From Alkaliphilus flagellatus (GTDB taxonomy: Bacteria; Bacillota; Clostridia; Peptostreptococcales; Natronincolaceae), in the NCBI RefSeq assembly GCF_018919215.1, contig NZ_JAHLQK010000003.1, positions 310,001-374,000 of the forward strand: a DNA stretch of 64,000 nucleotides, written 5' to 3'. The position numbers were made by a program, and so were the translations under genes. The first letter of the stretch is position 1. Each line of letters opens with the position of its first letter. The notes beneath the pieces are model-generated. The model saw only the letters and a program-made list of their open reading frames with translations, was not told where the DNA came from and did no database searches. This document shows positions 26,503 to 36,275 of the stretch, piece by piece.

Positions 26503-27561
26503 ATGAAGGACACAATGATTGTAGAAATATATCCTACTGAAATAGATAGTAGGTTAATGAATGAATGTGCAAATATTCTAAAACAGGGAGGGACAGTCGC
26601 ATTCCCTACAGAAACTGTATATGGTCTAGGAGCTAACGCCTTGGACTCAAAGGCTGTAAAAAAAATATTTGAGGCTAAGGGAAGACCCTCTGATAATCCA
26701 CTAATAGTTCATGTCGCTAAGACAGAGGAAATATTACCATTAGTAAAAGAAATACCCGAAAAGGCTCATAGAGTTATAGAAAAATTTTGGCCTGGGCCTT
26801 TAACACTTATTTTCGAAAAAAGTAGTATTATTCCATATGAAATATCCGCTGGACTTTCTACGGTGGCCATTAGAATGCCTAGTCATCCTATAGCCATTAG
26901 GCTTATTGAGGAGTCTGGAGTACCTATAGCAGCTCCAAGTGCTAATATTTCTGGTAGACCAAGTCCTACTAAGGCGGAGCATGTAATAGAGGACCTAATA
27001 GGCAAAGTAGATGCCATAATTGCAGGAGGAGCTTGTAATGTTGGTGTGGAGTCAACTGTTTTAGATATGACTGGACAAGTACCTATGATACTACGACCAG
27101 GTGGAGTTACTAAGGAAATGTTGGAGGAAGTGCTAGGAGAAGTGGTTATAGATCCAGCTGTTGAAAATCCTAATGAGATAAATGGAACTCCTAAAGCGCC
27201 AGGCATGAAATATACCCACTATGCGCCAAAAGCTGAGGTTATAATTATTCAGGGAGACTTGAATAACACCGTAAATAAAATAAAAGATATTAGACTTAGT
27301 TACGAAGCAGAAAATAAAATAGTTGGTGTAATTTGCACCGACGAAACTAGGGATAAATATGAGGAAGGTATAGTCAAATCCATGGGGAGTAGAAAACACC
27401 CAGAAACAATAGCAGCTAACCTATTTAAAGTGTTAAGAGAATTTGATGATACTGATGTAGAGATTATTTTATCCGAGGCTGTAGACAATGTAGAAATTGG
27501 ACAGGCTATAATGAACAGATTAAAAAAAGCAGCGGGCTACCGAATAATAGAAGCCGAATGA
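26503..27561 (+). CDS. L-threonylcarbamoyladenylate synthase (Sua5/YwlC)
   Basis: Makes threonylcarbamoyl-AMP from threonine, bicarbonate and ATP for the t6A37 modification of ANN-decoding tRNAs. 352 aa: an N-terminal YrdC domain (FPTETVYGLGANAL near residue 36, SANISGRPSPT near 147) and the extra C-terminal Sua5 domain. The linker MKYTHYAPKAEV near 233 carries the conserved HYAP motif. ATG at 26503 follows AAAAGGAGG. It heads the conserved sua5-ywlE-rpiB-upp order, here split by the dpp operon. The terminator overlaps its stop codon. Confidence 0.95.
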   Translation: MKDTMIVEIYPTEIDSRLMNECANILKQGGTVAFPTETVYGLGANALDSKAVKKIFEAKGRPSDNPLIVHVAKTEEILPLVKEIPEKAHRVIEKFWPGPLTLIFEKSSIIPYEISAGLSTVAIRMPSHPIAIRLIEESGVPIAAPSANISGRPSPTKAEHVIEDLIGKVDAIIAGGACNVGVESTVLDMTGQVPMILRPGGVTKEMLEEVLGEVVIDPAVENPNEINGTPKAPGMKYTHYAPKAEVIIIQGDLNNTVNKIKDIRLSYEAENKIVGVICTDETRDKYEEGIVKSMGSRKHPETIAANLFKVLREFDDTDVEIILSEAVDNVEIGQAIMNRLKKAAGYRIIEAE

Positions 27562-27580
27562 TTCGTCATTCGGTTTTTTT
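27554..27580 (+). terminator. intrinsic terminator overlapping the sua5 stop codon
   Basis: CCGAATGA-TTCG-TCATTCGG plus seven T's, a stable UUCG-tetraloop hairpin. The TGA stop (27559-27561) lies within the 5' arm. Confidence 0.92.
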
Positions 27581-27652
27581 ATTGCACATATATCCATCTT
27601 TAACATACACTAATAGAAATGACTAAAAATTAAAAAACTAACAATCATACTA

Positions 27653-27681
27653 TTGGAAAAAAGAATATAGAATAATAAAAT
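27653..27681 (+). promoter_or_regulatory. candidate promoter of the dpp operon
   Basis: TTGGAA at 27653-27658, 17-bp spacer, TAAAAT at 27676-27681, about 45 bp before dppA. Confidence 0.5.
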
Positions 27682-27727
27682 AGAAGAGATACATATAGAA
27701 ATACATTGTAAAGAAAGGATGAATAAT

Positions 27728-28522
27728 ATGAAAATATACATATCTGCTGATATGGAAGGAATTGCAGGGATTGTTCATGGAGATCAAACAGAAGAAGGCC
27801 CAGAGTTTATGCAATCTAGAAAATTAATGACTGAGGAGGTAAACGCCGCCATTAGAGGAGCATTTTCTGGGGGAGCCACAGAGGTGTTAGTGAACGATTC
27901 TCATAATACTATGAGAAACATTATAATAGAAGATTTAGATCATAGAGCTAGTTTAATTTCTGGTAATAAAAAGCCTCTATCAATGATGGAAGGTGTAGAC
28001 ATGGGTTTTGATGGTGTAATACTTGTTGGATACCATGCCAGAGCTGGAGCACCAGGGGTAATATCTCACACCTATTCAGGTATAATTAGAAGCTTAAAGA
28101 TTAACGGATATGAACTAGGAGAAGCTGGTTTAAATGGACTAGTAGCAGGATGCTTTAATGTACCTCTTATAATGGCAACAGGGGATGATAAACTATGTGA
28201 AGAAGTAAGGGCATTTTTTGGAGAAGTAGAAACAGTGGCAGTAAAACGATATATAACCCGAAGCGCAGCCCAATCTAGACCACTTAAAGAGGTTTATAAA
28301 GATATTGAAGCTACTGCAAAAAAAGCAGTAAAGGGCATAAAAAACTTTAAGCCGAAACGATTAGAAGGACCATACGCAATGGAGGTTGCCTTCCAAAACA
28401 TTATACTAACTGATATGGCAGCTGCCAGAATTCCGGGGGTAAAAGCTATAGATTCTAGTACTATTAGTTTTAATTCTACAGAGTTTTTAGATGTATTTAA
28501 GGTATTTTTAAATATATCATAA
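27728..28522 (+). CDS. dppA: D-aminopeptidase DppA, M55 family
   Basis: Zinc-dependent D-amino-acid peptidase that hydrolyses D-Ala-containing dipeptides. ATG at 27728 begins MKIYISADMEGIAGI, the classical M55 start with metal residues D8 and E10, and AAAGGATG sits at good spacing; the in-frame ATG at 27719 lies in the ribosome site. That gives 264 aa. Further motifs are NDSHNTM near residue 58 and GYHARAGAPGVISHTYSG near 100. It precedes a full peptide ABC transporter, as in the B. subtilis dppABCDE operon, so imported wall-derived peptides are probably its substrate. Confidence 0.94.
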   Translation: MKIYISADMEGIAGIVHGDQTEEGPEFMQSRKLMTEEVNAAIRGAFSGGATEVLVNDSHNTMRNIIIEDLDHRASLISGNKKPLSMMEGVDMGFDGVILVGYHARAGAPGVISHTYSGIIRSLKINGYELGEAGLNGLVAGCFNVPLIMATGDDKLCEEVRAFFGEVETVAVKRYITRSAAQSRPLKEVYKDIEATAKKAVKGIKNFKPKRLEGPYAMEVAFQNIILTDMAAARIPGVKAIDSSTISFNSTEFLDVFKVFLNIS

Positions 28523-28541
28523 AAGAAAAGGAGTGAAGAAT

Positions 28542-30185
28542 TTGTTTAAGAGGAGAAGGTCCTTGTTAATGATAACCATTATTCTAAGCCTTGCCCTAAC
28601 CATTACAGCCTGTAGAGGAAAGGTAGAAAATACGGAAGAAGTCAAAACTGGTGATACGCATACACAAGGAGAAACCTCTAAATACGGGGGTATTTATGAG
28701 TCTTATATTGGATCTGACTTTAATACACTTGACCCAGCCTTTGCTACAGCTGCTTTAGATGGGGAAATAGTTTCCCTTCTTTACGATGCATTAGTCCGTT
28801 TCGATATAGATGGAAAAATAGTTCCGGGTTTAGCTAAATCTTGGGAGCTTCCAGATGATAAAACATTGGTATTCGACCTAGTAGACAATGCTAAATTCCA
28901 TAATGGAAATAAAGTCACTGCCCATGATATTAAATACTCCTTTGAAAGAGTATTAGATCCAGATGTTGCTAGCCCACGGACTTGGGTTTTTGACAAAATA
29001 ATGGGAGCTAAGGACTTTATGGAAGGAACAGCTGAAGAGGTTACTGGAATAGAAGTAATTGACGACTATAAAATAAAAATTACTTTAGAAGAACCCTTTG
29101 CTCCATTTCTATCTATGATGGGGATGCCTGCGGCACATATTGTAGATAAAAATGAGATTGAAAAATATTCAGATCAAAATGACTATGCATTAAAGCCGGT
29201 TGGAACAGGACCTTATGCTTTTGTAGAATTTAAACCAGGGGATAGATTTGTTGTTAAGGCCAATGAAGAATATTTTGCTGGCAGGCCATTTTTAGATGGA
29301 ATTAACTATAGGGTTATAAAAGATAATTCTACTGCTATTGCAGAATTTGAGGCAGGTAATCTTGATGCGCTATCTATACCGTCAGTAGAAATAGATCGCT
29401 TTGCTAATAACTCAGAGTATAAACCATATATTATTAATAACAATACCTTCTGGAACTACTATATAGGCACCATGAATGACAAAGCACCCTTTGATAACAA
29501 AAATCTTCGCCAAGCAGTGCATTATGCAATAAATCGAGAGGCTATACTTAATGCCGTAATTCCAAACACATCCGTAGCGAGTCATGGGCCAATTCCCCCA
29601 GGACTTGATGGATATAGATCGGATATAACTTCCTATTCATATAATCCAGAAAAGGCTAAGGAAATTCTTTTAGAGGAAGGCTATTCTAAGGAAAATCCAT
29701 TAAAGGTTAAGTTTTACCATGCAGAGTCTGCATCTAACGTAGCTTTGTTAGAGCCAGTTCAAGCTATGCTTAATGAAGTAGGTTTCAAAGTAGAACTTGT
29801 ATCTATGGAATGGAATGCCTATAGAGCAGCTGTAAGACAGGGAGAACCAGATTTGTTTTATTTAAGCTGGGGAGCAGACTATCCAGATGCTGAAAACTAT
29901 CTTTATCCATTATTCCATTCTACTATGACAAACGGTGGAGGAAACGAAACCAGATATTCTAACCCAGAAGTTGATGCACTTTTAGAACTTTCTCATAAAA
30001 CTCAAGATTACAAGGAGAGAATTAAATTATACCAACAAATTGAAGATATCGTAATAGAAGATTCTCCACGTATATGGATGTACTTAAGTAGAAACTGGAC
30101 TGTATATAAGCCTAAAGTACAGGGAGTTCAAATTTATCGTATATTTAATGCAGATAAGAAGTTAGATATTTGGTTGGATAAATAA
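28542..30185 (+). CDS. di/oligopeptide ABC transporter substrate-binding lipoprotein
   Basis: Extracellular peptide receptor of the SBP_bac_5 (DppA/OppA) family. The start chosen is TTG at 28542, eight bases after AAAAGGAG; a GTG at 28533 overlaps that site. The protein is 547 aa with a lipobox ending in ITAC, Cys24. Family motifs include the signature-like region from TLDPAFATAALDGEIVSLLY (near 65), the AHDIKYSFERVLDP stretch and GTGPYAFVEFKPGD near 225. It is followed by two permeases and two ATPases in one operon. Confidence 0.93.
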   Translation: MFKRRRSLLMITIILSLALTITACRGKVENTEEVKTGDTHTQGETSKYGGIYESYIGSDFNTLDPAFATAALDGEIVSLLYDALVRFDIDGKIVPGLAKSWELPDDKTLVFDLVDNAKFHNGNKVTAHDIKYSFERVLDPDVASPRTWVFDKIMGAKDFMEGTAEEVTGIEVIDDYKIKITLEEPFAPFLSMMGMPAAHIVDKNEIEKYSDQNDYALKPVGTGPYAFVEFKPGDRFVVKANEEYFAGRPFLDGINYRVIKDNSTAIAEFEAGNLDALSIPSVEIDRFANNSEYKPYIINNNTFWNYYIGTMNDKAPFDNKNLRQAVHYAINREAILNAVIPNTSVASHGPIPPGLDGYRSDITSYSYNPEKAKEILLEEGYSKENPLKVKFYHAESASNVALLEPVQAMLNEVGFKVELVSMEWNAYRAAVRQGEPDLFYLSWGADYPDAENYLYPLFHSTMTNGGGNETRYSNPEVDALLELSHKTQDYKERIKLYQQIEDIVIEDSPRIWMYLSRNWTVYKPKVQGVQIYRIFNADKKLDIWLDK

Positions 30186-30263
30186 ATATAGTATTTAGAT
30201 TGCAGGGGCAAAAGCCCCTGTAACTATATTAATTTACATATAGCTTGTAAGGAGGGATAGATA

Positions 30264-31190
30264 TTGCTTTCATATTTAGCACGTCGATTACTTCTACTCA
30301 TTCCTGTAATCATTGGTGTTACTCTAGTTACATTTTTACTTCTATACGTAGTGCCAGGGGATGTAGTAACTCTGATAGTTGGAGAGAGAGCCAGTGCAGA
30401 GATTATTGAAAAAACAACAATGGAACTAGGCTTAGACAAGCCTTTTCATGAGCAATACTTAATCTATATGTCTAAACTTACTAGGGGGGATCTTGGAAAA
30501 TCCAATGTTAACCATCAAAGTGTAGCTAAATCTATAGCTATACGTTTTCCAGTCACAATTAAACTTGCCATCTTTTCTTTTATTATTTCCGTAATTATAG
30601 GTATACTTGTAGGGGTTATATCTGCAGTAAGGCAAAATACTCCTATGGATCAAATGTTACGATCTATTACACTTATCGGTGTTTCTACCCCAGTTATATT
30701 TTCAGGATTATTAATGATGTATATATTTGGTGTGTGGCTGAAATTACTTCCCATTTCTGGTGTAGGTGATGGAGGATTAAAGCACTATTTATTGCCATCT
30801 CTTGTTCTTGGACTAAACAGTGCTGTATTTAATGCTAGGCTAACCCGATCTTGTATGCTTGAGGTTATAAGACAAGACTATATTCGTACAGCTAGAGCAA
30901 AGGGTGTTTCAGAAAAAATAGTTATATATAAGCATGCCATGAGAAATGCTATGATTCCTATAATTACTAATCTAATTATGAGTATAGGTGCGTTGCTCAC
31001 AGGCTCTGCCTTAACAGAAACTATTTTTGCACTCCCAGGCATAGGATCCTTTACTATAAATGCTGTATTTGCTAGAGATGTACCTGTAGTTATGGGCTGT
31101 TTTGTTTTTCAAGCTCTCATATTTGTGTTTGCAAATCTATTTGTAGATATTGCCTATGCCATTATAAATCCACGAATTCGCTTTAACTAA
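30264..31190 (+). CDS. peptide ABC transporter permease, DppB type
   Basis: A 308-aa permease with six transmembrane segments. The N-terminal signature LARRLLLLIPVIIGVTLVTF is typical of DppB/OppB, and the EAA loop is DYIRTARAKGVSEKIVIYKH near residue 208. TTG at 30264 follows AAGGAGGGATAG at normal spacing. It lies 78 bp after the binding-protein gene and 14 bp before the second permease. Confidence 0.94.
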   Translation: MLSYLARRLLLLIPVIIGVTLVTFLLLYVVPGDVVTLIVGERASAEIIEKTTMELGLDKPFHEQYLIYMSKLTRGDLGKSNVNHQSVAKSIAIRFPVTIKLAIFSFIISVIIGILVGVISAVRQNTPMDQMLRSITLIGVSTPVIFSGLLMMYIFGVWLKLLPISGVGDGGLKHYLLPSLVLGLNSAVFNARLTRSCMLEVIRQDYIRTARAKGVSEKIVIYKHAMRNAMIPIITNLIMSIGALLTGSALTETIFALPGIGSFTINAVFARDVPVVMGCFVFQALIFVFANLFVDIAYAIINPRIRFN

Positions 31191-31204
31191 AGGAGGGGTA
31201 ATTA

Positions 31205-32056
31205 ATGCGAAAAAATACACCTTGGACCATGGCTAAAAGAAGATTAAGAAGAGATAGAAGTGCTATGATTGGACTATACATTATAATTTTTCTTATTTTA
31301 ATTGCAATATTTGCTCCCCTATTATCCCCATACGACCCTATTAATAGTTATGACTTAACTAAAAATTTGCAGCCACCTAGCAAAGACCATTGGTTTGGTA
31401 CCGATTGGATGGGAAGGGATGTCTTCTCCAGGGTTCTGTATGGGTCTAGAATATCTTTAACTATAGGCCTTGCATCTAGAGCAGTAACCCTTACCATTGG
31501 AATAACCCTTGGAGCCATAGCGGGATATTTTGGGGGCAAACTTGATACTGTTATAATGCGTATTGCAGAAATTATGGATGCCTTTCCAAGTTTTCTTTTT
31601 GCTATAGCTATTTCTATGGCTGTGGGACCTGGTATATATACTGTATTTTTTGCTCTAGGATTTGTAGGCTGGTCTGGTATGGCTAGGCTTATAAGGGGAC
31701 AGTTTTTAGCTCTAAGACAACTTGAGTTTGTTGAGGCAGCCCACTCTCTAGGTGCATCCCATCTTAGAATTATATTTACTGAAATTTTGCCTAGCTGTAT
31801 GGCTCCTGTAATTATTTCTACTACTATGGGGATTTCTGGAGCAATTATGGCGGAGGCGGGTCTAGCCTTTTTAGGTCTTGGAGTACAGCCACCAGCACCT
31901 ACTTGGGGATCTATGATGAACTTTGGTAGACAATATATTTGGAGTTCCCCCCACCTAATTATATTTCCAGGTGTAGCCATAGCATTAACTGTATATGGCT
32001 TTAATCTATTTGGAGACGGATTAAGGGATGTATTAGATCCTAGAATGAAGGACTAA
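31205..32056 (+). CDS. peptide ABC transporter permease, DppC type
   Basis: A 283-aa permease with six transmembrane segments, an N-terminal FTDWMGRDVFSRVLYGSR-type motif (here GTDWMGRDVFSRVLYGSRIS near residue 63) and the EAA loop EFVEAAHSLGASHLRIIFTE near 177. It pairs with the preceding DppB-type subunit to form the channel. ATG at 31205 follows AAAGGAGGGG. A 210-codon open frame antisense to it is a shadow. Confidence 0.94.
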   Translation: MRKNTPWTMAKRRLRRDRSAMIGLYIIIFLILIAIFAPLLSPYDPINSYDLTKNLQPPSKDHWFGTDWMGRDVFSRVLYGSRISLTIGLASRAVTLTIGITLGAIAGYFGGKLDTVIMRIAEIMDAFPSFLFAIAISMAVGPGIYTVFFALGFVGWSGMARLIRGQFLALRQLEFVEAAHSLGASHLRIIFTEILPSCMAPVIISTTMGISGAIMAEAGLAFLGLGVQPPAPTWGSMMNFGRQYIWSSPHLIIFPGVAIALTVYGFNLFGDGLRDVLDPRMKD

Positions 32057-32074
32057 ATAGGAGGGAAATAAATT

Positions 32075-33067
32075 ATGGAGAATAATGTTTTATTAGAAGT
32101 TAAAAATTTAAGAACTCACTTTTATACCCAGGATGGAATTATGCCAGCTGTAGATGGCGTGTCCTTTAAAATAAATAGAGGTGAAACTTTATGTGTTGTA
32201 GGAGAATCAGGTTGCGGTAAAAGCGTTACAGCAATGTCAATATTAAAGCTGGTACCTACACCTCCGGGTAAATATGTTTCAGGGAATATTTTATTTGGTG
32301 GAGAAGATATTCTACCTAAAACAGATGGAGAAATGAGAAAAATTAGGGGAAAAGATATTGCGATGATTTTTCAGGAGCCTATGACATCTCTTAATCCTGT
32401 CTATACAATTGGGGATCAAATTGCTGAAGCTATAATTATACATCAGAGAAAGAAAAGGGTAGATGCCATAGAAATAGCTATTAATATGCTTAGAAAGGTA
32501 GGTATACCATCTCCAGAGAAAAGGATAAAGGAATATCCTCACCAACTAAGTGGAGGTATGCGCCAGAGGGTTATGATAGCTATGGCATTAAGTTGTAACC
32601 CTATGGTATTAATAGCTGATGAACCAACTACAGCCTTAGATGTAACAGTGCAGGCTCAAATATTAGATTTAATGAGGAAGATGCAAAAAGAAACCGGAAC
32701 AGCTATTATGTTTATTACCCATGATCTAGGTGTTGTAGCAGAAATGGCTGATAGAGTAGTAGTTATGTATGCAGGTAAAATTGTGGAGGAAGGAGCTGTA
32801 GAGGAAATATTCGACTCTCCTATGCACCCTTATACAATAGGACTTTTAAATTCAATACCCCAATTAGATAATAGCGGTAAGAAAGCCCTTCACGTTATAG
32901 AAGGGATGGTGCCTAGTTTAGACGAATTACCAAAGGGATGCGCCTTTAACCCAAGATGTAAGTATGCTATGGATATATGCAAGGAAAATAGACCAGAACT
33001 AATTTCTTTAGGAGATGGTAGCAGAAAATGTGCTTGCTGGCTTAGGGTAGGAAGGGGGAAGAGGTAG
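32075..33067 (+). CDS. peptide ABC transporter ATP-binding protein, DppD type
   Basis: A 330-aa ATPase with Walker [11 protein letters not shown] near residue 43, Q-loop [13 protein letters not shown], signature [15 protein letters not shown] near 160, Walker [13 protein letters not shown] and switch His in ITHDLGVV. The C-terminal oligopeptide-type extension has the Cys cluster (CAFNPRC, C, CACW) that in relatives binds an iron-sulfur cluster or zinc. Its stop overlaps the start of the next ATPase. Confidence 0.95.
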   Translation: MENNVLLEVKNLRTHFYTQDGIMPAVDGVSFKINRGETLCVVGESGCGKSVTAMSILKLVPTPPGKYVSGNILFGGEDILPKTDGEMRKIRGKDIAMIFQEPMTSLNPVYTIGDQIAEAIIIHQRKKRVDAIEIAINMLRKVGIPSPEKRIKEYPHQLSGGMRQRVMIAMALSCNPMVLIADEPTTALDVTVQAQILDLMRKMQKETGTAIMFITHDLGVVAEMADRVVVMYAGKIVEEGAVEEIFDSPMHPYTIGLLNSIPQLDNSGKKALHVIEGMVPSLDELPKGCAFNPRCKYAMDICKENRPELISLGDGSRKCACWLRVGRGKR

Positions 33068-34041
33068 TGAAGGATAAGCTTCTAGAAGTTAGGGGACTAA
33101 AAACATATTTTCCAATTACAGGGGGTATGTTTGGAGCAACTAAGGGTTATGTTAAAGCTGTAGATGATGTTTCATTTCAAGTTTTTAAGGGAGAGACACT
33201 AGGGCTTGTTGGAGAAAGTGGATGTGGCAAGTCTACCACGGCAAGAACTATTTTACGTCTTGTAGAACCCACGGCTGGAAGTGTAATCTTTGAAGATAAA
33301 GATATTTTATCTATGCCAAGAAAAGAATTTGTTAAGCTTCGTCGAGAAATGCAGATGATTTTTCAAGATCCCTACTCATCTTTAAACCCAAGAAAAATGG
33401 TAAGAGATATTATAGGTCAGCCCTTTAAAATCCATCAACCTAAAATGAGTAATAAAGATAGAGAAGATATAGTTAAAGGATTGCTAAAAGTTGTTGGCTT
33501 AGATCCTTCTCACTTAATACGTTACCCTCATGAGTTTAGCGGAGGGCAAAGGCAAAGAATAGGCATAGCTAGAGCGTTGGCTCTTAACCCTAAGCTTATA
33601 ATTGCAGACGAACCTGTTTCTGCCCTAGATGTTTCTATACAGTCTCAAATACTTAATCTACTAAATGAGCTACAACAGGAATTTAACCTAACATATATTT
33701 TTATAGCCCATAACCTAAGTGTTGTAAAACATCTAAGTGATAGAGTAGGGGTAATGTATTTAGGTAAACTAGTGGAGTTAAGTACTAGCGATGAAATTTA
33801 TAGCTATCCCCTTCATCCCTATACAAAAGCCTTATTTTCTGCAATTCCTATACCGAAGGTAGGAGCGAAAAAGGAGTCTATCATCTTAGAAGGGGATGTT
33901 CCCAGTCCACAAAATCCACCTAATGGTTGCAGATTTCATACAAGGTGTAGATATTGTATGAAAATTTGCAAGGAAGAAGAACCAGCTTTTAAACAGGTAG
34001 CTAGGGGACACTATGTAGCTTGTCATTTAATGAATAGATAA
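33067..34041 (+). CDS. peptide ABC transporter ATP-binding protein, DppF type
   Basis: A 324-aa ATPase with Walker [12 protein letters not shown]-loop [13 protein letters not shown], signature [15 protein letters not shown], Walker [14 protein letters not shown] and switch His in IAHNLSVV. The C-terminal extension has the matching Cys pattern (CRFHTRC, C, C). GTG at 33067 overlaps the preceding stop by one base, with GGGGAAGAGG as ribosome site. It forms the heterodimeric motor with the DppD-type protein. Confidence 0.95.
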   Translation: MKDKLLEVRGLKTYFPITGGMFGATKGYVKAVDDVSFQVFKGETLGLVGESGCGKSTTARTILRLVEPTAGSVIFEDKDILSMPRKEFVKLRREMQMIFQDPYSSLNPRKMVRDIIGQPFKIHQPKMSNKDREDIVKGLLKVVGLDPSHLIRYPHEFSGGQRQRIGIARALALNPKLIIADEPVSALDVSIQSQILNLLNELQQEFNLTYIFIAHNLSVVKHLSDRVGVMYLGKLVELSTSDEIYSYPLHPYTKALFSAIPIPKVGAKKESIILEGDVPSPQNPPNGCRFHTRCRYCMKICKEEEPAFKQVARGHYVACHLMNR

Positions 34042-34047
34042 ATATAG

Positions 34048-34080
34048 GCCCTCTAATGGTTTAATTAGCTACAGAGGGCT
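34048..34080 (+). terminator. possible terminator of the dpp operon
   Basis: GCCCTCT pairs with AGAGGGC around an 18-nt loop, followed by TTAAT. The T tract is poor, so this is only a candidate. Confidence 0.4.
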
Positions 34081-34175
34081 TAATATGTGTTAAAATAGAA
34101 ATAATAATATTTGAGATATATAAGACTAGAGATTATTAATACTTTGGATAAAAGGTGGAGAAGGAGGCAAACTTT

Positions 34176-34673
34176 ATGAAGACCATTTTATTTGTATGTA
34201 CAGGCAATACTTGTAGAAGTAGTATGGCAGAGGGATTATTTAAGCATATGTTAAAAAGTAAAGAGAATAACTTTAAAAGCATTAATGTAATTTCTGCTGG
34301 TACATGTGCATGGGAGGGAGATAATGCATCTCAACATGCAATAAAAGTGCTAAAGGAAAAAGACATAGATATAGGGGATCATCGATCCACTCCCTTAACT
34401 CCAAAATTAATTAAAGAAGCAGATTTAATTTTAACTATGACATTAAATCATAAGATGGCAATATTACATATGTGCCCTAAGGCAAAGGATAAGGTATTTA
34501 CTCTAAAGGAGTATGCTTTATATAGTAGAGAAAAATTTCCTATATCGGATTTGTCTTATCAAAATAGTGATTATGATATAAAAGATCCTTTTGGACGATC
34601 CTTAGATATTTATAGGGAAAGTGCTAAGGAGATAGAACAATATCTACAAATACTAGTTGAAAAAATAAAATAA
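34176..34673 (+). CDS. low-molecular-weight phosphatase, YwlE-like (protein arginine/tyrosine phosphatase)
   Basis: A 165-aa cysteine phosphatase. The P-loop is Cys8-TGNTC-Arg14 in VCTGNTCRSSMAEG. Thr right after the catalytic Cys is the feature of YwlE protein-arginine phosphatases, so an arginine phosphatase that opposes McsB is plausible, though ordinary tyrosine phosphatase activity is not excluded. The general acid loop is KDPFGRSLDIYRE near 139. ATG at 34176 follows AAGGAGG; an in-frame GTG upstream is rejected. It occupies the ywlE slot of the conserved gene order. Confidence 0.88.
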   Translation: MKTILFVCTGNTCRSSMAEGLFKHMLKSKENNFKSINVISAGTCAWEGDNASQHAIKVLKEKDIDIGDHRSTPLTPKLIKEADLILTMTLNHKMAILHMCPKAKDKVFTLKEYALYSREKFPISDLSYQNSDYDIKDPFGRSLDIYRESAKEIEQYLQILVEKIK

Positions 34674-34828
34674 AGTTTGAAGGATTTTTTAAATTAATGT
34701 AGAATATAACTTAGGTTTATGTTTAATTGCCTTAAGTTTAAAGTATAAACTTTCTAATTATTGAAGACTTATAAGTGAATAGTAAGTTAGGAATACTCTA
34801 AGTACTTGAAATTTTAAACGAAAGTTAA

Positions 34829-34880
34829 AAATTTCAGTGAGGCATGAGTGGATGCAATAGCATTAGACGATTTTTAGTTT
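34829..34880 (+). repeat. leader element shared with tdk, copy 2
   Basis: An ungapped match to 6969-7020 (38 of 52 bases by hand count). Just upstream (34811-34834) an extra AT-rich hairpin with a GAAA loop is present that tdk lacks. It lies 31-82 bp before the rpiB start. Confidence 0.6.
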
Positions 34881-34910
34881 AGATTTGAAATTAATAATGG
34901 GGGTGTGAAT

Positions 34911-35363
34911 ATGAAAATTGCAATAGGAAGTGACCATGGTGGGTATGGACTAAAGGAACTTATCAAAAAACACCTACAGGAAAAAGGATTTGACATAAAG
35001 GATTTTGGTACGGATTCAATTGCATCTACAGACTATCCTGACTTTGCCAGGTCAGTGGGTGAAGCTGTAGTAGCTGAAGAATTTGATAGAGGAATATTGG
35101 TTTGTGGCACGGGAATAGGTATATCCATTGCTGCTAATAAGGTACCAGGAGTACGGTGTGCTTTAGTTGGAGACTGTTTTTCTGCTAAGGCAACAAGACA
35201 ACATAACAATGCTAACATTATAGCTCTAGGTGAGAGGGTTGTAGGCCCTGGACTTGCTTTGGAAATTGTTGATACATGGCTAGGAACTGAGTTTGAAGGC
35301 GGAAGGCACCAGAACAGAATTGATAAAATTACTGAAATTGAGAGAAAATACTCAAATCTGTAA
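34911..35363 (+). CDS. rpiB: ribose-5-phosphate isomerase B
   Basis: Interconverts ribose 5-phosphate and ribulose 5-phosphate. 150 aa from ATG 34911 (MKIAIGSDHGGYGLKE), which has GGGGGTG upstream; an in-frame GTG at 34905 is part of that site. The catalytic Cys lies in LVCGTGIGISIAANK near residue 65, and RQHNNANIIALGERV near 98 supplies the phosphate-binding His/Arg. LacA/LacB relatives are less likely, as the gene sits in the conserved ywlE-rpiB-upp order. Confidence 0.94.
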   Translation: MKIAIGSDHGGYGLKELIKKHLQEKGFDIKDFGTDSIASTDYPDFARSVGEAVVAEEFDRGILVCGTGIGISIAANKVPGVRCALVGDCFSAKATRQHNNANIIALGERVVGPGLALEIVDTWLGTEFEGGRHQNRIDKITEIERKYSNL

Positions 35364-35408
35364 TTGAAATTTAATAACACATGGATTTTACTAAGGAGGA
35401 ATAAAAAT

Positions 35409-36038
35409 ATGGGTAAAGTAACTGTTATTGATCATCCATTAATACAGCACAAATTAACTTTAATTAGAGATAAGAATACGGGTTCTAAGGAGTTTAGAGA
35501 ATTAGTAAAAGAGATTTCGATGTTAATGGGATATGAGGTTACAAGAGATCTTTCCTTAGAAGAAATCGAAATAGAAACCCCAGTTTGTAAAATGAAGGCT
35601 AAAACTTTATGTGGTAGAAAATTAGGTATAGTTCCAATTTTAAGAGCGGGTCTTGGAATGGTAGACGGTATTTTAGAATTAATACCAGCTGCAAAGGTTG
35701 GACATGTTGGTCTATATCGTGATCCAGAAACATTGGTGCCAGTTGAATACTATGTCAAGCTACCTACAGATATTCATGAAAGAGAACTAATTGTACTAGA
35801 TCCTATGCTAGCTACTGGTGGATCTGCTAATGCTGCAATAAGATTTATTAAAGACAGAGGAGCTTCAAGTATTAAACTTGTATGTTTAGTTTCTTGTCCA
35901 GAAGGAATAGCTGCTATTCAAGAACAACATCCTGATGTAGATATTTATGTAGCTGCTATCGATGAAAAATTAAATGATCATGCTTATATTATACCAGGTC
36001 TAGGAGATGCTGGAGATAGGCTATTTGGAACAAAATAA
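35409..36038 (+). CDS. upp: uracil phosphoribosyltransferase
   Basis: Makes UMP from uracil and PRPP. 209 aa starting [16 protein letters not shown] at ATG 35409 after AAGGAGG; the longer frame upstream has no ribosome site. The PRPP loop is [16 protein letters not shown] near residue 128, and the uracil-binding C-terminus is [17 protein letters not shown]. Only 45 bp from rpiB, probably co-transcribed; both feed nucleotide synthesis. An intrinsic terminator follows. Confidence 0.97.
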   Translation: MGKVTVIDHPLIQHKLTLIRDKNTGSKEFRELVKEISMLMGYEVTRDLSLEEIEIETPVCKMKAKTLCGRKLGIVPILRAGLGMVDGILELIPAAKVGHVGLYRDPETLVPVEYYVKLPTDIHERELIVLDPMLATGGSANAAIRFIKDRGASSIKLVCLVSCPEGIAAIQEQHPDVDIYVAAIDEKLNDHAYIIPGLGDAGDRLFGTK

Positions 36039-36057
36039 TTATATATAACGTCTAAAG

Positions 36058-36086
36058 ACATAGGGCGAATTGCTCCTATGTTTTTT
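36058..36086 (+). terminator. intrinsic terminator of upp
   Basis: ACATAGG pairs with CCTATGT around a 10-nt loop and ends in six T's. Confidence 0.85.
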
Positions 36087-36275
36087 ATTATTCAAGAAGG
36101 TATAAAAAAGTATAAAACTCTAAGTGCTATAAAAGCTGAGGCAATAGTATCAGATAACTTTTATTGGAATAAATATTAAGATTTAATTACAAAGGCCTAT
36201 AAATGATATAAAACATTCGAATATATGTTAAAATATAGAAATAAGAATAATTTTGCTTGCTAAGGGGGAAAATTT

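Noticed and set aside
31348-31980. 210-codon open frame antisense to the DppC-type permease
   Set aside because: It is a shadow of a strongly conserved gene, rich in Pro, Ala and Ile from reversed membrane codons, and without a ribosome site.
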